A DNA stretch of 47,760 nucleotides from the NCBI RefSeq assembly GCF_012396585.1, contig NZ_JAAXPR010000017.1, positions 1-47,760 on the forward strand, given 5' to 3'. How positions within the stretch are numbered: position 1 is the stretch's first letter; the number at the start of each line of letters is the position of its first letter. Made by a program: the position numbers and the translations under genes. The DNA comes from Streptococcus ovuberis. Lineage in GTDB: Bacteria > Bacillota > Bacilli > Lactobacillales > Streptococcaceae. This document shows, piece after piece, positions 47,508-47,760 of this stretch. Under the pieces are notes generated by a model, which was not told the origin of the DNA, ran no database searches, and worked only from the letters and a program-made list of their open reading frames with translations.

Positions 47508-47570
47508 TGATGCAAAAATGCTAACAAGGCGAGTGGATTGAAAAATTGGACTAGCCAATAACCAATGTCA

Positions 47571-47624
47571 AACGAATGAATGGCTGTTAGTCTCATTAGG
47601 CTAACGGTCATCGTTCGTTTTTTA
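47571..47624 (+). terminator. Intrinsic terminator of the surface protein gene
   Basis: A long stem in which AACGAATGAATGGCTGTTAG (47571-47590) pairs with CTAACGGTCATCGTTCGTT (47601-47619), followed by TTTTTT. Confidence 0.88.
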
Positions 47625-47627
47625 TTA

Positions 47628-47669
47628 TGTGACTTTAAGTCCGTCACGCTCCGAAGGTGCGTGACCAAT
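47628..47669. repeat. 42-nt hairpin repeat, copy 2
   Basis: This aligns without gaps to 15717-15758 (32 of 42 identical). GTCACGC and GCGTGAC form the stem; relative to copy 1 two pairs have changed on both sides (T-A to C-G, and T-A to A-T). Like copy 1 it follows a gene terminator within a few bases. Confidence 0.65.
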
Positions 47670-47673
47670 AAAC

Positions 47674-47690
47674 CACCCGCTATGCGGGTG
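47674..47690. repeat. Short perfect hairpin next to the repeat
   Basis: CACCCGC (47674-47680) and GCGGGTG (47684-47690) pair around the loop TAT. Adjacent small hairpins are typical of IS200/IS605-type ends; the rest of such an element would lie outside the window, and I see no transposase gene up to 47760. Confidence 0.4.
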
Positions 47691-47760
47691 CGCATCGCAG
47701 GTTATACCAAAAAACTCCAAACGCGATACAATAAAGGTGTTCAAGCCTATTGTAGAGCGA

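Overview
The window is a low-to-middle GC chromosome segment of a Streptococcus, seen in its gene content and order: infC-rpmI-rplT behind cmk, divergent ldh and gyrA with srtA behind gyrA, radC, rex, the relQ-nadK-RluA-pta string, ebsA, mnmE and the folC-folE-folP-folB-folK operon. The SrtA residues His142, Cys208 and Arg216 fall at the numbering used for the S. pyogenes enzyme, and a pyogenic or related streptococcus fits, but I cannot fix the species. Almost all of the window is core genome. It is punctuated by short decayed stretches and a few regulated accessory loci.

Layout. 1-660: insertion-sequence debris. 0.68-4.2 kb: a heterodimeric ABC exporter. 4.3-8.5 kb: a MocR-type regulator divergent from a two-gene metal/peroxide operon (a P1B-type ATPase like PmtA, plus YaaA), whose mRNA begins with a strongly folded leader. 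8.6-9.5 kb: tRNA-Arg(CCU) followed by a gene-less scar. 9.5-10.4 kb: zinc-independent ribosomal protein S14 under an AdcR-type operator, and chorismate mutase. 10.5-11.1 kb: pseudogene debris, including a dead NUDIX copy. 11.3-15.7 kb: hemW, thioesterase, two NUDIX, HAD and membrane-protein operon. 16.5-19.7 kb: ebsA, ferredoxin, LysM protein, cmk, and the translation operon infC-rpmI-rplT with an RNA leader and a probable AUA start codon. 20.0-25.7 kb: thiol protein, ldh, gyrA, srtA, radC. 25.7-30.7 kb, mostly minus strand: class I amidotransferase, rex, DUF4649, DUF1831, cysteine desulfurase, prs, CYTH protein. 30.7-37.7 kb: relQ, nadK, pseudouridine synthase, pta and a second heterodimeric ABC exporter. 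38.1-41.4 kb: apbE, an ICMT-like membrane protein, mnmE. 41.5-45.3 kb: DUF2200 and the folate operon. 45.3-47.76 kb: an LPXTG surface protein with a histidine-rich segment under two AdcR-type boxes, then hairpin repeats.

How it works together. The most striking theme is metal homeostasis. Two loci, the cysteine-free S14 and the histidine-rich wall-anchored protein, carry the palindrome TTAACTAGTTAA expected for AdcR, so both should be switched on in zinc shortage. The sortase that would anchor the surface protein (SrtA) is in the window. The PmtA-like exporter and YaaA form a small operon consistent with limiting free iron under peroxide stress. Other observations worth following are a 42-nt hairpin repeat present twice with compensatory base-pair changes, two genes that look leaderless, and a MocR regulator that has lost the PLP lysine.
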